Source of the DNA: an uncultured Mollicutes bacterium
Lineage (GTDB): Bacteria; Bacillota_I; Bacilli_A; RF39; UBA660
Direction: 5' to 3'
Assembly (NCBI GenBank): GCA_900557675.1
Contig: USTO01000004.1
Coordinates: 1-22,237, forward strand
Length of the DNA: 22,237 nucleotides
Part shown: piece after piece, positions 1 to 7,423 of the stretch
Layout of the letters: every line of letters begins with the position of its first letter
Numbering within the stretch: the stretch's first letter is position 1
Translations under genes and position numbers: made by a program
The notes under the pieces: generated by a model
Databases searched by the model: none
Told to the model about the DNA's origin: nothing
Seen by the model: the letters and a program-made list of their open reading frames with translations, nothing else

Positions 1-1
1 G

Positions 2-235
2 GTTAGGGTATTTGACCTTAACAAGGGGTTAGTAGAGTATGATAATGTTAAGTATATTAGAATAACTAGTCAGGATTATAATTTGCTTATTATGGAGGAT
101 TATTTGTCTATTATTGGTGAAATAGAGGGTAGTGTTGATATTAAGGGAGAGAGTGTTGATATTAGTTATAGGGATATTAGGGCTTTCTATATGAATAGTA
201 AGAATGTGTTTAATTTGATGATAAAAGAGGGATAG
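2..235 (+). CDS. F1-ATPase epsilon-like subunit, C-terminal part (truncated by window edge)
   Basis: An open frame runs from base 2 to a TAG at 233-235, giving 77 residues with no start inside the window. The pattern is that of the beta-sandwich domain of F1 epsilon: a 'YDNVKYIRI' strand, then 'YNLLIMEDYLSIIGEIEG' where epsilon has its '..gIlpgHaplia.l..G' segment, then further strands ending in 'NVFNLMIKEG'. In F1 ATPases this subunit sits on the central stalk beside gamma. The usual C-terminal helical hairpin is absent, since the frame stops right after the sandwich. It lies 2 bases before the next gene and 554 bases before a gamma-like gene, which supports the call. Seen: frame and pattern. 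Inferred: identity, since similarity is weak and the N-terminus is missing. Confidence 0.5.
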   Translation, partial: VRVFDLNKGLVEYDNVKYIRITSQDYNLLIMEDYLSIIGEIEGSVDIKGESVDISYRDIRAFYMNSKNVFNLMIKEG

Positions 236-237
236 TT

Positions 238-780
238 ATGGAAAAGTATATGAATATTATTTATGGTATTAGTAACTTTGCTATGGTTGGTATTATCTTT
301 TTGGTAGTACTGGCGGTGTTTATAAAGCTTACTTTGAAGAAGTATCAGGTTAATAGTAGTAAGATTAAGTTTTATGGTTTATTTTTGGGAATGGATAACA
401 AAAGTGTGCTTGCTTTTAGTTTGGTTTCAGTGGCTTATATTTTCCTTGTATGGTGTATTGCAACATTCCAAGAAATGAATCCTATATATTTTGTGATTGT
501 TCTTGTTTTGATTCTTTTATCGGATATTTTAACGAAGAATTATGAAAAGATTCCGGATAATTTGTTCTTTGTGGGACTTAGTAGTTTGGGTATTGTTGCT
601 ATTAATATGCTTTATACTTATTTAACACACGAGTATGCTAATATTTTTACAATGATTATACTTGGTCTTCTTATTTTGTTTGTATTTTTGTATTTTACTT
701 ATTATTTGTTTAAACTTCTTAATGATATTGTTGTAAAACAGGAACATCTTAAGAAAAAGAAGGACTATAAGAAATTATAG
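238..780 (+). CDS. five-helix membrane protein between epsilon-like and gamma-like ATPase genes
   Basis: This 180-residue protein has about five hydrophobic helices (roughly residues 12-31, 57-76, 82-98, 108-128 and 136-160) and a very basic tail (HLKKKKDYKKL). It starts at ATG 238, two bases after the stop of the epsilon-like gene, with an AAAGAGGG ribosome site inside that gene's end, and is followed 9 bases later by the gamma-like gene, so the three are co-transcribed. I do not recognise a family. It lacks the features of subunits a or c that I could look for, such as a conserved carboxylate in a two-helix hairpin. The position suggests a membrane component ('X0-like') of an F1-like ATPase. 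Alternatives are an assembly factor like AtpI or an unrelated membrane protein. Confidence 0.75.
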   Translation: MEKYMNIIYGISNFAMVGIIFLVVLAVFIKLTLKKYQVNSSKIKFYGLFLGMDNKSVLAFSLVSVAYIFLVWCIATFQEMNPIYFVIVLVLILLSDILTKNYEKIPDNLFFVGLSSLGIVAINMLYTYLTHEYANIFTMIILGLLILFVFLYFTYYLFKLLNDIVVKQEHLKKKKDYKKL

Positions 781-789
781 GAGGTTATT

Positions 790-1557
790 ATGGCGAAGAT
801 TAAGAATGTTGTTAAGGTTATGAACTTCCACGCTCTTCTTAATGTTGATAAGTCGAGGAAAAAGGCTGAGAAATATAAGAATGTTGGAGTAGAGATTACG
901 CGGATACTTAGTAGGATTGTTTATAATAAGAACTTGGTTTTGGACAAAAAGGTTCTTACCCCCGATAGGGACAAACCGAAACTTAATATTTATATTGCGA
1001 ATGATTATGGGTTTTGTGGGAACTTTAATTCAGCGGTTAGTAGGCAGATTCGGAAGGATAAGACGGCTCACAAGATTATTATTGGTTCGAAGATTACATT
1101 TATGGACGAGACGGTGGTTTTGAAGTTAGCGAAAGATGAGTTTATTACGCGTTTTAGTGAGATTGAGGAGTACATTGAGAAAAGTGTTTTAGAGATGAAT
1201 TATAGCGAGATTAATGTGTATTATAATCATTATTATTCTTCGACTTCTTTTGATTTTTTGGAGATTAATTTATTTCCGGTTAGGTTTGAGGGGGAGTATT
1301 ATGAGGGTGAGGACTTTGTGACTGAGACGGATATTAGGGTTGTTCTTAGTAGTTTGATTACGTTTTATATTTGTTATCAGCTTAAGATGTGTGAGGCTAT
1401 TTCTTTTGCAGCAGAGAATGTTCTTAGGAGTCAGATTACGAATTCTGCCCTTGACAAGATTAAGGAGAGAGAAGAAGAGGAGAGACACGAGAAATTTAAG
1501 GAGAAGAAGGAGAAGAGTATTCTTAAGAGTGTAGAGAATTATAAGAGGATTTTGTGA
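790..1557 (+). CDS. divergent F1-ATPase gamma-like subunit
   Basis: The 255-residue protein matches the F1 gamma plan. The N-terminal helix 'MAKIKNVVKVMNFHALLNVDK' followed by 'SRKKAEKYKNVGVEITRIL' corresponds to the gamma coiled coil. Residues 65-101 contain 'NDYGFCGNFNSAVSRQ' then 'KIIIGSKI', close to the family's 'sDrGLCGgfNsn....iiiGkKg'. Residues 139-155 give the 'vYNhy.S' strand. A second long helix (185-255) contains 'SFAAENVLRSQIT' and a charged run. The usual C-terminal signature (RQ..IT.E..EI) is not kept intact. In F1 motors gamma is the rotating shaft between the alpha/beta ring and the membrane part. The start at 790 follows AGGAGG, which overlaps the previous stop. Alpha and beta genes are not in the window and would be expected upstream. 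The gene also carries the ACCCCCGATAGGG motif at 958-970. Confidence 0.75.
   Translation: MAKIKNVVKVMNFHALLNVDKSRKKAEKYKNVGVEITRILSRIVYNKNLVLDKKVLTPDRDKPKLNIYIANDYGFCGNFNSAVSRQIRKDKTAHKIIIGSKITFMDETVVLKLAKDEFITRFSEIEEYIEKSVLEMNYSEINVYYNHYYSSTSFDFLEINLFPVRFEGEYYEGEDFVTETDIRVVLSSLITFYICYQLKMCEAISFAAENVLRSQITNSALDKIKEREEEERHEKFKEKKEKSILKSVENYKRIL
958..970 (+). repeat. motif ACCCCCGATAGGG, copy 1
   Basis: Exact 13-mer inside the gamma-like gene, read there as Thr-Pro-Asp-Arg. CCC is otherwise an uncommon proline codon in this DNA. It is followed by ACA, matching the wider consensus TACCCCCGATAGGGMMA. Confidence 0.8.
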
Positions 1558-1558
1558 T

Positions 1559-1580
1559 GTTTACAAATTGGTTAGTAAAC
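1559..1580 (+). other. weak hairpin after the ATPase-like operon
   Basis: GTTTAC and GTAAAC are separated by 10 bases just after the TGA stop. A stem of only 6 AT-rich pairs without a clean T-run makes it a poor terminator. Confidence 0.25.
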
Positions 1581-1600
1581 TAAAAATGTTTGGTTAATTA

Positions 1601-1629
1601 TTGACTTATTGTTTAATTGAAGTTATAAT
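1601..1629 (+). promoter_or_regulatory. promoter of the acidic coiled-coil gene
   Basis: TTGACT (1601-1606), a 17-base spacer and TATAAT (1624-1629). The gene starts 26 bases further on. It separates this gene's expression from the ATPase-like operon. Confidence 0.8.
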
Positions 1630-1655
1630 TAATATAGAATAAAGAGGTGAATCTA

Positions 1656-3749
1656 ATGGTAGATATGAGAGATATTCTTGATAAGAAGTATGATATTTTG
1701 AAGGCTAGTCTTAGTTTTCCTAATCCTAAGGATAAGGATAAGCTTTTGGATAGTTATATGGAAGTTGCGAGGTCTGTTAATGATAAGAGGTATACGGCTT
1801 ATGTAGAGGGGCTTGATGACTTTTATTATAAGACTAATAATTTGGAAGATGAGAAGGTAAGGCTTAATGCTCTTATTAAGTATATTAATGGATATCGTGA
1901 TGCTTTTAGTAAGTTTAATAATGAGTATAAGGAGATAACGGGATTAGACTTAGAGGATAAGGAGCAGTATAATGACCTTTCTATTTATGAGAATAGGCTT
2001 GATAATATTAAGGAGTATTTGAGTAATTGTAATCGTATTAAGTCTTTAGAGGAAGAGGTTAAGAATTACGAAAGGGAAATGGAAAGGTTTACGGAAGAGG
2101 CTCTTAATAATGATAGGGTTAATCGCGAACTTGAAGAGAAGCTTTTGGAATTTTTTATGTCTTTTATTCATAATAATAGTTTTTGTGAGGCTCTTGATTA
2201 TAGTGATATTGGTTTTGAGTTAGAAAAGGTTCGTGATGAGATTGGGCATAAGAGGGATGAACTTGATAATTTTTATATGGCTTATGAGTCTCTTCTTAAT
2301 CAGAATCTTCCGGATAGTAAGATTAATGAGTATAAGTCTTATGTTAAGGAAGCGAGAATGGATTATTATACTTCGAGAGAGAAGGAATATGTTTATGAGT
2401 TATATGAGCTTATTAGTAGCATAGAAACGGAGTATAGTGATGTTGTTAGTAAGAGAGAGCGTATTAGTAGGATATTTGATGATAGGCTTCTTCTTAGGGG
2501 ACAGTTAGAGATTATTGATGAGGATTCTTTTATGGATATTGAGAAGTTCTGTAATAATCAGTATAGTGTTATTAAGGCTGAGAAGAGGGTTAATGATAAT
2601 ATTAGTGATGCTGAAAAAAGGATAGAGAGTGCTAAGGAAGAGATTAGGGGTCTTAGGGATAAGAATGAGACGGTGGATATTCTTAGTATTTTGAATGAGT
2701 TTGGTATTATTGATACGTACAATAGTGATAATGGGGTTAATGTTCGTGATTCGATGGATGCTAATTTTGATACTGATAAAGAGAGTAGTAGTGGTAATGG
2801 GGATACTGATAGTGATGGTATGAATGATCCGGAATATTCGGCTCTTCTTTTGGAAGAGGATCTTCTTAATGATGAGGTAAATGAGAATAATCCTTATGGG
2901 TACTCTGATTTTCCTTTGAGTGACGAGAATGAGGTTTATGGTGAGATTAGTAATAGGGGTTATGATGGATTAGATGATAATGTTGTTGTTAATGTAGGGG
3001 ATAGTGGGGATATTGATTTGGATAGTGTTAGGGCTACTGCTAATGGTGTTATGAAGGAAGTTATTGACAATGTTATATTGGATAGTGGTAATGATAGTAA
3101 TGAAAGTAATAGCGTGGATATTGATACTAGCACTAGTGATAATGAGGATACTGATAAGGGAACGGATGATGTAAAGAGTGATAATGAAGAAGTAGTGGTT
3201 CACGATAGTGCTAAGCCAGAAGAAGAGAAAGTTGATGATTTGACACTCACGTTTAATAGTGATGATATTTTCTTGGGTGAGAAGGAGCCGAATATTATTA
3301 AGATTGACACGGCGAGGGATATTACGGATAGTGATTTTGAGGTTGTTTCGGATATTTTCCCTAGTACGGATAGCGGGACTAAGGATGCCCAGATTGTGGC
3401 TCCGGAAGTTAGTAGTGATGTGAATGTATTAAATGGACAGGAGGCTTCTAAGGAAGAGGCGGATGATTTCTTCTCTAGTACGGAAAAGGCTATTTTAAAT
3501 GATAATTTAGAGGAGAAGAAGCTACCGGATATGGATGATTCTTTAGAGGGAGAAGATGATATTATTATTGATGAGGATGAGATGACGAGACTTCCTGAAG
3601 TTGGGAATATTGGTTCGGTGAAGCCGACGAGTTCTTTTAGGGATATTGAGTCTAAGAAAAGTGAGATTGGTAATATGGAAGTGCCTACTAATGGGATAAT
3701 GGACCAGTCGGAAGAGGTATTTAATTCTAGTGAGTATATAGAGAAATAG
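1656..3749 (+). CDS. large coiled-coil protein with long acidic, disordered C-terminal half
   Basis: A 697-residue soluble protein of unknown function. I chose ATG 1656 because the upstream in-frame GTG (1647) lies inside the AAAGAGGTGA ribosome site. The first half (about 1-340) is helical and charged with heptad-like stretches such as 'SLEEEVKNYEREMERFTEEA' and few cysteines. The second half (about 355-697) is low-complexity Asp/Ser/Glu/Asn sequence (runs such as 'DIDTSTSDNEDTDKGTDD'), probably disordered and strongly negative. There is no signal peptide, membrane segment or enzymatic motif that I recognise. It has its own promoter (1601-1629) and terminator (3753-3782) and follows the F1-like gamma gene. 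It may be a structural, cytoskeletal or scaffold protein, possibly linked to the ATPase, but that rests on position only. Confidence 0.75.
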   Translation: MVDMRDILDKKYDILKASLSFPNPKDKDKLLDSYMEVARSVNDKRYTAYVEGLDDFYYKTNNLEDEKVRLNALIKYINGYRDAFSKFNNEYKEITGLDLEDKEQYNDLSIYENRLDNIKEYLSNCNRIKSLEEEVKNYEREMERFTEEALNNDRVNRELEEKLLEFFMSFIHNNSFCEALDYSDIGFELEKVRDEIGHKRDELDNFYMAYESLLNQNLPDSKINEYKSYVKEARMDYYTSREKEYVYELYELISSIETEYSDVVSKRERISRIFDDRLLLRGQLEIIDEDSFMDIEKFCNNQYSVIKAEKRVNDNISDAEKRIESAKEEIRGLRDKNETVDILSILNEFGIIDTYNSDNGVNVRDSMDANFDTDKESSSGNGDTDSDGMNDPEYSALLLEEDLLNDEVNENNPYGYSDFPLSDENEVYGEISNRGYDGLDDNVVVNVGDSGDIDLDSVRATANGVMKEVIDNVILDSGNDSNESNSVDIDTSTSDNEDTDKGTDDVKSDNEEVVVHDSAKPEEEKVDDLTLTFNSDDIFLGEKEPNIIKIDTARDITDSDFEVVSDIFPSTDSGTKDAQIVAPEVSSDVNVLNGQEASKEEADDFFSSTEKAILNDNLEEKKLPDMDDSLEGEDDIIIDEDEMTRLPEVGNIGSVKPTSSFRDIESKKSEIGNMEVPTNGIMDQSEEVFNSSEYIEK

Positions 3750-3752
3750 TGA

Positions 3753-3782
3753 TAAAAGGGCTTTAATACAAGCCTTTTTTTT
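3753..3782 (+). terminator. intrinsic terminator of the coiled-coil gene
   Basis: AAAAGGGCTT, loop TAATAC, AAGCC then a run of seven or more T. One bulged G in the 5' arm. It begins three bases after the stop codon. Confidence 0.8.
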
Positions 3783-4071
3783 ATATATAAAAATGTATAG
3801 TGGGAGGGAAATATCGTATTTTGTATATGAAAAAAGAGGAGAAAGAAGGAGGGGGAGAATAGTAATGCAGATATAAAATTGTAAGTATTAAAAATGATGA
3901 AAAAAATAATAATAATAAGTAAAATAATTAAAAAATGAATATTTTTGGTATGAGTGTTAATTATAATAGTGGAATACCGAAAAATGGGACTTTTTTGTGT
4001 TTTTTGTTTAAAATTATGTAATACTAATGTAAAGTATAGTAAAAATTTTATAAAAAAGTAATAAAAAGGTA
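3783..4071. other. gene-free AT-rich spacer with a polypurine run
   Basis: About 290 bases without a credible gene. The + strand is almost pure purine from about 3829 to 3859 (AAAAAAGAGGAGAAAGAAGG and on), followed by A-tracts at 3899-3935. A TATAAT at 3962-3967 has no good -35 box. The A-rich stretch before 4072 could act as an UP element for the next promoter. Confidence 0.5.
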
Positions 4072-4100
4072 TTGCAATTTATGAAATATTTTGATATGAT
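4072..4100 (+). promoter_or_regulatory. promoter of TasA/CalY-like gene 1
   Basis: TTGCAA (4072-4077), 17 bases, TATGAT (4095-4100). The block AAAAGGTATTGCAATTT is repeated at the promoter of gene 3 (5507-5523). It is preceded by A-tracts and followed by AAAGGAGGAT at the ribosome site, an arrangement fit for strong expression. Confidence 0.8.
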
Positions 4101-4127
4101 TATTAATGTAAAGGAGGATTATAAATA

Positions 4128-4769
4128 ATGGAAAACAATGGAAGAGGCATCTTTTATGGTGTTATTGGTGTAGCAACTTTAATAGTAGCTATTATTGGTG
4201 CAACATTTGCATACTTTAGTGCAAGTGCTACTAATGATACTGATGTTAAGGGTTCAACTGCTAGTGGAGCTTCACTTGCTGTAGCTGTTACAAAAGTATC
4301 TGATGAAGCTACTTCAAAGAATATGATACCTATGCTTTCTACAGACCTTCAGAAGGGTGTAACTGGTACAGATACTAAATCTTGTATTGATGCTAACGGA
4401 AATACAGTTTGTCAAGTTTATAAAGTAACAGTTACAAACGGAAGTGCTGATATCGGTCTTAACGTTAAGGGTACTATGAATTTAACTAGTACTGGTAAGA
4501 ATATGAAGTGGCAATTATTAACAGATGCTACTACAGTAGATACTAAAGCTACTACAGTTGCACAAGGAACTGAAGGAGTTATTACAAATAACCAAGCATT
4601 AACAGCAAGTGGTACTCACGACTTTTATTTAGTAATTTGGTTAGATGAAACTAATGCTGCTCAAGATGCTGATGATGCTGGTAAAACATTTAATGGTACA
4701 ATTACATTTAATGGTGTAAACAGTGATGGATCTTCATCTACTGGTATTACTGCTAAATTTAATGGTTAA
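4128..4769 (+). CDS. TasA/CalY-like secreted fibre-type protein 1
   Basis: A 213-residue protein with one hydrophobic segment (about 9-30) ending in 'GATFAYFSASAT', close to the 'GGTFAYFSD' signal region of CalY/TasA proteins that SipW-type signal peptidase cuts. In that family the mature protein forms extracellular fibres. The mature part is rich in Thr, Ala, Gly and Asn. It holds a C86-x8-C95 pair in 'SCIDANGNTVCQVYK', likely a disulfide loop, and ends with 'FYLVIWLDE....QDADDAGKTFNGTITF', shared with the next two genes. Codons (GCT, ACA, GAA, AAC) look tuned for high expression, unlike most of the window. Own promoter, AAAGGAGG ribosome site, own terminator. No SipW-like peptidase is in the window. 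The family call rests on the signal region and general plan. Confidence 0.7.
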   Translation: MENNGRGIFYGVIGVATLIVAIIGATFAYFSASATNDTDVKGSTASGASLAVAVTKVSDEATSKNMIPMLSTDLQKGVTGTDTKSCIDANGNTVCQVYKVTVTNGSADIGLNVKGTMNLTSTGKNMKWQLLTDATTVDTKATTVAQGTEGVITNNQALTASGTHDFYLVIWLDETNAAQDADDAGKTFNGTITFNGVNSDGSSSTGITAKFNG

Positions 4770-4805
4770 TTAATAATTTGCATTTTGTAGATTTTATATA
4801 AAATG

Positions 4806-4831
4806 GATAGTTTATACTATCTGTTTTTTTT
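4806..4831 (+). terminator. intrinsic terminator of TasA/CalY-like gene 1
   Basis: GATAGT, loop TTAT, ACTATC, then TG and eight T. Flanking AAAT/GTTTT extends the stem. It makes gene 1 a separate transcript. Confidence 0.75.
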
Positions 4832-4833
4832 GC

Positions 4834-4862
4834 TTGCATTTTTGGTTAAAATTTGGTATTAT
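4834..4862 (+). promoter_or_regulatory. promoter of TasA/CalY-like gene 2
   Basis: TTGCAT (4834-4839), 17 bases, TATTAT (4857-4862), starting directly behind the terminator T-run. Same TTGCAn-17-TATnAT form as the promoters of genes 1 and 3. Confidence 0.65.
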
Positions 4863-4892
4863 TATTGTATAGTAAAGATAGGAGAATTGTAT

Positions 4893-5483
4893 ATGGGTAA
4901 TAAATATTTTGGAATTATTGTTAGTATTCTTACTTTGATTATAGTGATGATTGGAGCAACATTTGCTTATTTTAGTGCTACTATTAGGGGGGATAAGGAT
5001 TTGGAAACGCAATCTTTTAAGTTTTCTCTTAATATGAGTGTTACTCCTGAGTTTGGTGGTAAGGGGCTTATTCCTATGAATGATAGTGATTTATCTAAGG
5101 CTTATAATAATAGGTGTGTGGATGTTAATGGTAATAATGCTTGTACAGCATTTAGAATAAGCCTTATTAATAATGGTGATGATCTTAGTTTAACTGGTAA
5201 TATGGATTTTAATAAGTTGGATGTTGTTAATATGAGTTATGCTATTATGGATAGTGATGGTAATATTTATAAAGAGGCTACTTCGACGGGTGATGGTACA
5301 AATTTATCTCTTGGTAATAGTTTTGATTTGAAAAAGGGAGAGGTTAAGGATTTTATTCTTGTTATTTGGCTTTCTAATTTGGATGTAGAACAGGATGAAG
5401 AGGATGCTAGTGGTAGTTTTAGTGCTAGTATAACATATCAAGCATTAGATGGTTCTAAATTGTCGGCTAATATTTATCAGTGA
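4893..5483 (+). CDS. TasA/CalY-like secreted fibre-type protein 2
   Basis: A 196-residue paralogue of its neighbours. I place the start at ATG 4893 (MGNKYFG...), behind a GGAG site. The longer frame from 4803 would run through the terminator and promoter of this locus. Signal segment about 6-28 ends 'GATFAYFSAT'. The cysteine loop is C75-x8-C84 in 'RCVDVNGNNACTAFR', and the tail 'FILVIWLSNLDVEQDEEDASG' is conserved. Its codon use (AGG, TTG, GTT, GAT, TTT) follows the ordinary G/T-rich style of the window, in contrast to genes 1 and 3, so it is probably made in smaller amounts, as expected of a minor or accessory fibre subunit. No terminator lies between it and gene 3. Confidence 0.7.
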   Translation: MGNKYFGIIVSILTLIIVMIGATFAYFSATIRGDKDLETQSFKFSLNMSVTPEFGGKGLIPMNDSDLSKAYNNRCVDVNGNNACTAFRISLINNGDDLSLTGNMDFNKLDVVNMSYAIMDSDGNIYKEATSTGDGTNLSLGNSFDLKKGEVKDFILVIWLSNLDVEQDEEDASGSFSASITYQALDGSKLSANIYQ

Positions 5484-5514
5484 TAGTTAAATATGAAAAA
5501 AATGTGAAAAGGTA

Positions 5515-5543
5515 TTGCAATTTTCGCGTTTTTTTGTTATTAT
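5515..5543 (+). promoter_or_regulatory. promoter of TasA/CalY-like gene 3
   Basis: TTGCAA (5515-5520), 17 bases, TATTAT (5538-5543). The upstream block AAAAGGTATTGCAATTT is the same as in front of gene 1. Because the promoter lies here, the in-frame start at 5515 cannot be the real one. Confidence 0.75.
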
Positions 5544-5565
5544 TATAGTAAAGGAGGATAAGAAA

Positions 5566-6237
5566 ATGACAGAGAGAAAGGGTAGTGGAACATTTTTAAT
5601 TATAGTTAGTGTTCTTACATTAATAGTAGCAATAGTAGGTGCAACATTTGCATATTTCACAGCTCAACTTAGTAATGATACTCCTGTTGAGGTTCAATCT
5701 TATAAGTTCTCAGCTGGTATGACTGTTGAACAGGCTAGACCTACAGCTGCAAAGACTGATTATAAAGCATTAATTCCTTTAGATGATGCTAATGTTATTA
5801 AAGCAGTTGATGAGAACTTAAATAACTGTGTTGATAAAAATGGTTACCTAGTTTGTAAAGCTTACAAAATTACTATTTCTAATAGTGGTTCTGCTATGTC
5901 ACTTACTGGTAAATTGACTGTTAAAAATAATGGATTTACTAATTTAAAATATCAAATTTTAGATAGTAATTTACAAGCTATTAGTGGTTCTGATGCTACT
6001 ACTATTACTGGTACAACTGATTCTAACTTTAAGTTTGATGGTGGAAGTGATTCATTTACTGTTGCAGAGGGTACACCAGAACTTGCTACTGATGCTACTT
6101 ATTATTTAGTTTTATGGTTAAGTAATACTGATGGTGCGGCTCAAGATGAAGAACAAGAGAAGTCATTTATGGGTAACATTGTATTTAACTCTACTGCTGG
6201 TGGTGGACAACTTAAGGGTGACATTAACCTAGGTTAA
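5566..6237 (+). CDS. TasA/CalY-like secreted fibre-type protein 3
   Basis: A 223-residue paralogue of genes 1 and 2. The start is ATG 5566 (MTERKGSG), 6 bases after AAAGGAGGATA; the 17 extra codons upstream overlap the promoter. Signal segment about 9-32 ends 'GATFAYFTAQ'. The cysteine loop is C88-x8-C97 in 'NCVDKNGYLVCKAYK' and the tail is 'YYLVLWLSN.....QDEEQEKSF'. It is slightly longer than its sisters owing to extra residues before the tail. Codon use is again the 'optimised' type (GCT, ACT, AAA, GAA, AAC), like gene 1. Likely exported and processed at the AYF/TA region, then assembled outside the cell. A camelysin-like (M73) enzyme is less likely as no metal-binding HExxH is seen. Confidence 0.7.
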   Translation: MTERKGSGTFLIIVSVLTLIVAIVGATFAYFTAQLSNDTPVEVQSYKFSAGMTVEQARPTAAKTDYKALIPLDDANVIKAVDENLNNCVDKNGYLVCKAYKITISNSGSAMSLTGKLTVKNNGFTNLKYQILDSNLQAISGSDATTITGTTDSNFKFDGGSDSFTVAEGTPELATDATYYLVLWLSNTDGAAQDEEQEKSFMGNIVFNSTAGGGQLKGDINLG

Positions 6238-6248
6238 TAAGACTTTAG

Positions 6249-6293
6249 AAATAGAGTCTTTTTCTTTTGTTATATAAAGACTCTATTTTTTTA
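6249..6293 (+). terminator. strong terminator between convergent genes
   Basis: A perfect 13-base-pair stem (6249-6261 with 6276-6288), 14-base loop, and a T-run on the + strand. It serves TasA/CalY-like gene 3 and overlaps the tmcAL stop codon (6283-6285), so it may slow - strand transcription as well. An alternative hairpin AAGACT/AGTCTT (6239-6260) competes with it. Confidence 0.8.
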
Positions 6294-7407
6294 TTATTGG
6301 TTTTTTATTGTATTCTTGGGGAAGTATATTGTCATTAGTAATTAGGCTATATATACTACTTATTTTTAATTCGTAATCTAGTATTTTGGATGTATTTTTT
6401 TTATAGCCTGTTATAAGGGGTATATCTATATTTTTTTTAAGGGTTTTTATGTGTTTTTGCCCCTGTAGGGTAAATCCTAATATTCTTATATAGTCTACAT
6501 TTATATTATTGGTCATATCTTTGGTTAGGGAAAGGAGGATGTGGGATAGCATTCTACTTATGCGGTTATAGGTATAGCGTTTGGTTTTGATATTTGTGAT
6601 TAGTTCGTCTTTGGTTTGGGAGGTTTGGATGTATTTTATTATTCGGTTTTCTAGGCCTTCGGTTACATCTACGTATTTGTTTAGGGAATTGGAATTGGTA
6701 ATGATGTTATATTTTAGGTAATTGTATATTGTTTGGTCGTCAATTTTATTTATATTGTTTTGGTTATAATTTGGTATAAAGGTATGTATGGGGATATTTT
6801 TCTTTAGCATTGTTCTTAGGTTAGTAGCACTTGTTATATTGTCTTTTATGTCAGTGCCGTTATAGGATGTGGTTCTTTGGATATTAAGGGGAGTGATGTT
6901 ACTGTTTAGGTATTTTAGGTAGGATACGGCAAGGAGGTCATTGGGAGAGGTAATGGTATAACCGAGAGTGTTTTTTATTACTTTACTTAGGGAGGTTGGG
7001 TAGTTATAGCCAGTGTCTAAGTATTTTTTTACTTCTTTATGGAAGGCATCTTTTTTTTGAAGATTGGCTACTTCTTTTAATTTTGATAGGTCTTTTTCTT
7101 CGGTACCAAAAACAAGGATATCGATATTTAATTTATTTAATATGGTAATGGCACCTTTGGCAAAGATATCTGCTGATTGCATTGCAAAGATAGAGGGGAG
7201 TTCTACAACAATGTCAATGTTGTTATCTAGGCATATTTTGGTTTTATTCCATTTGTTTATTAGGGATAATTCACCTCTTTGGGTTATGGTTGGGGACATA
7301 ACGACTATTATGGTACTATCTGGGTATAGTTCTTTGATTTTGTTTATTTGATATAAGTGCCCGTTATGGAAGGGGTTATATTCGGCTACGAGGCCAATTG
7401 TTTTCAT
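6283..7407 (-). CDS. tmcAL: tRNA(Met) cytidine acetate ligase TmcAL
   Basis: A 374-residue nucleotidyltransferase-fold protein of the YlbM/TmcAL family. TmcAL makes N4-acetylcytidine at the wobble base of elongator tRNA-Met from acetate and ATP, in the cytoplasm. Visible motifs are 'GLVAEYNPFHNGHLYQ' (residues 5-20, nucleotide-binding HxGH-type), 'VVMSPTITQRGELSLINKW', 'VELPSIFAMQSADIFAKGA', and 'VFGTEEKDL'. I chose ATG 7407 (MKTIGL) because the promoter TTGCAT-17-TATAAT lies at 7452-7424, inside the 15-codon extension starting at 7452. GGTGAT serves as the ribosome site. Length is a little below the family's usual 400 or so. It stands alone between two terminators. Identity is secure from the motif set; enzymatic activity is inferred from the family. 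Confidence 0.92.
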   Translation of the reverse strand: MKTIGLVAEYNPFHNGHLYQINKIKELYPDSTIIVVMSPTITQRGELSLINKWNKTKICLDNNIDIVVELPSIFAMQSADIFAKGAITILNKLNIDILVFGTEEKDLSKLKEVANLQKKDAFHKEVKKYLDTGYNYPTSLSKVIKNTLGYTITSPNDLLAVSYLKYLNSNITPLNIQRTTSYNGTDIKDNITSATNLRTMLKKNIPIHTFIPNYNQNNINKIDDQTIYNYLKYNIITNSNSLNKYVDVTEGLENRIIKYIQTSQTKDELITNIKTKRYTYNRISRMLSHILLSLTKDMTNNINVDYIRILGFTLQGQKHIKTLKKNIDIPLITGYKKNTSKILDYELKISSIYSLITNDNILPQEYNKKPIIKK

Positions 7408-7423
7408 ATTAATCACCAAGGTT

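Noticed and set aside
4803..4892. Longer N-terminus of fibre gene 2 from 4803
   Set aside because: These 30 codons run through a terminator hairpin and a promoter and add a second hydrophobic stretch not present in the paralogues.
5515..5565. Longer N-terminus of fibre gene 3 from 5515
   Set aside because: It overlaps the promoter TTGCAA-17-TATTAT and the AAAGGAGG site; the paralogues begin at the equivalent of 5566.
6459..6470. GCCCCTGTAGGG as another copy of the polar motif (also CCCCCTCCTAGGG at 11152-11164)
   Set aside because: Same C-run/G-run shape but the central CGATA is missing; too loose to count without genome statistics.
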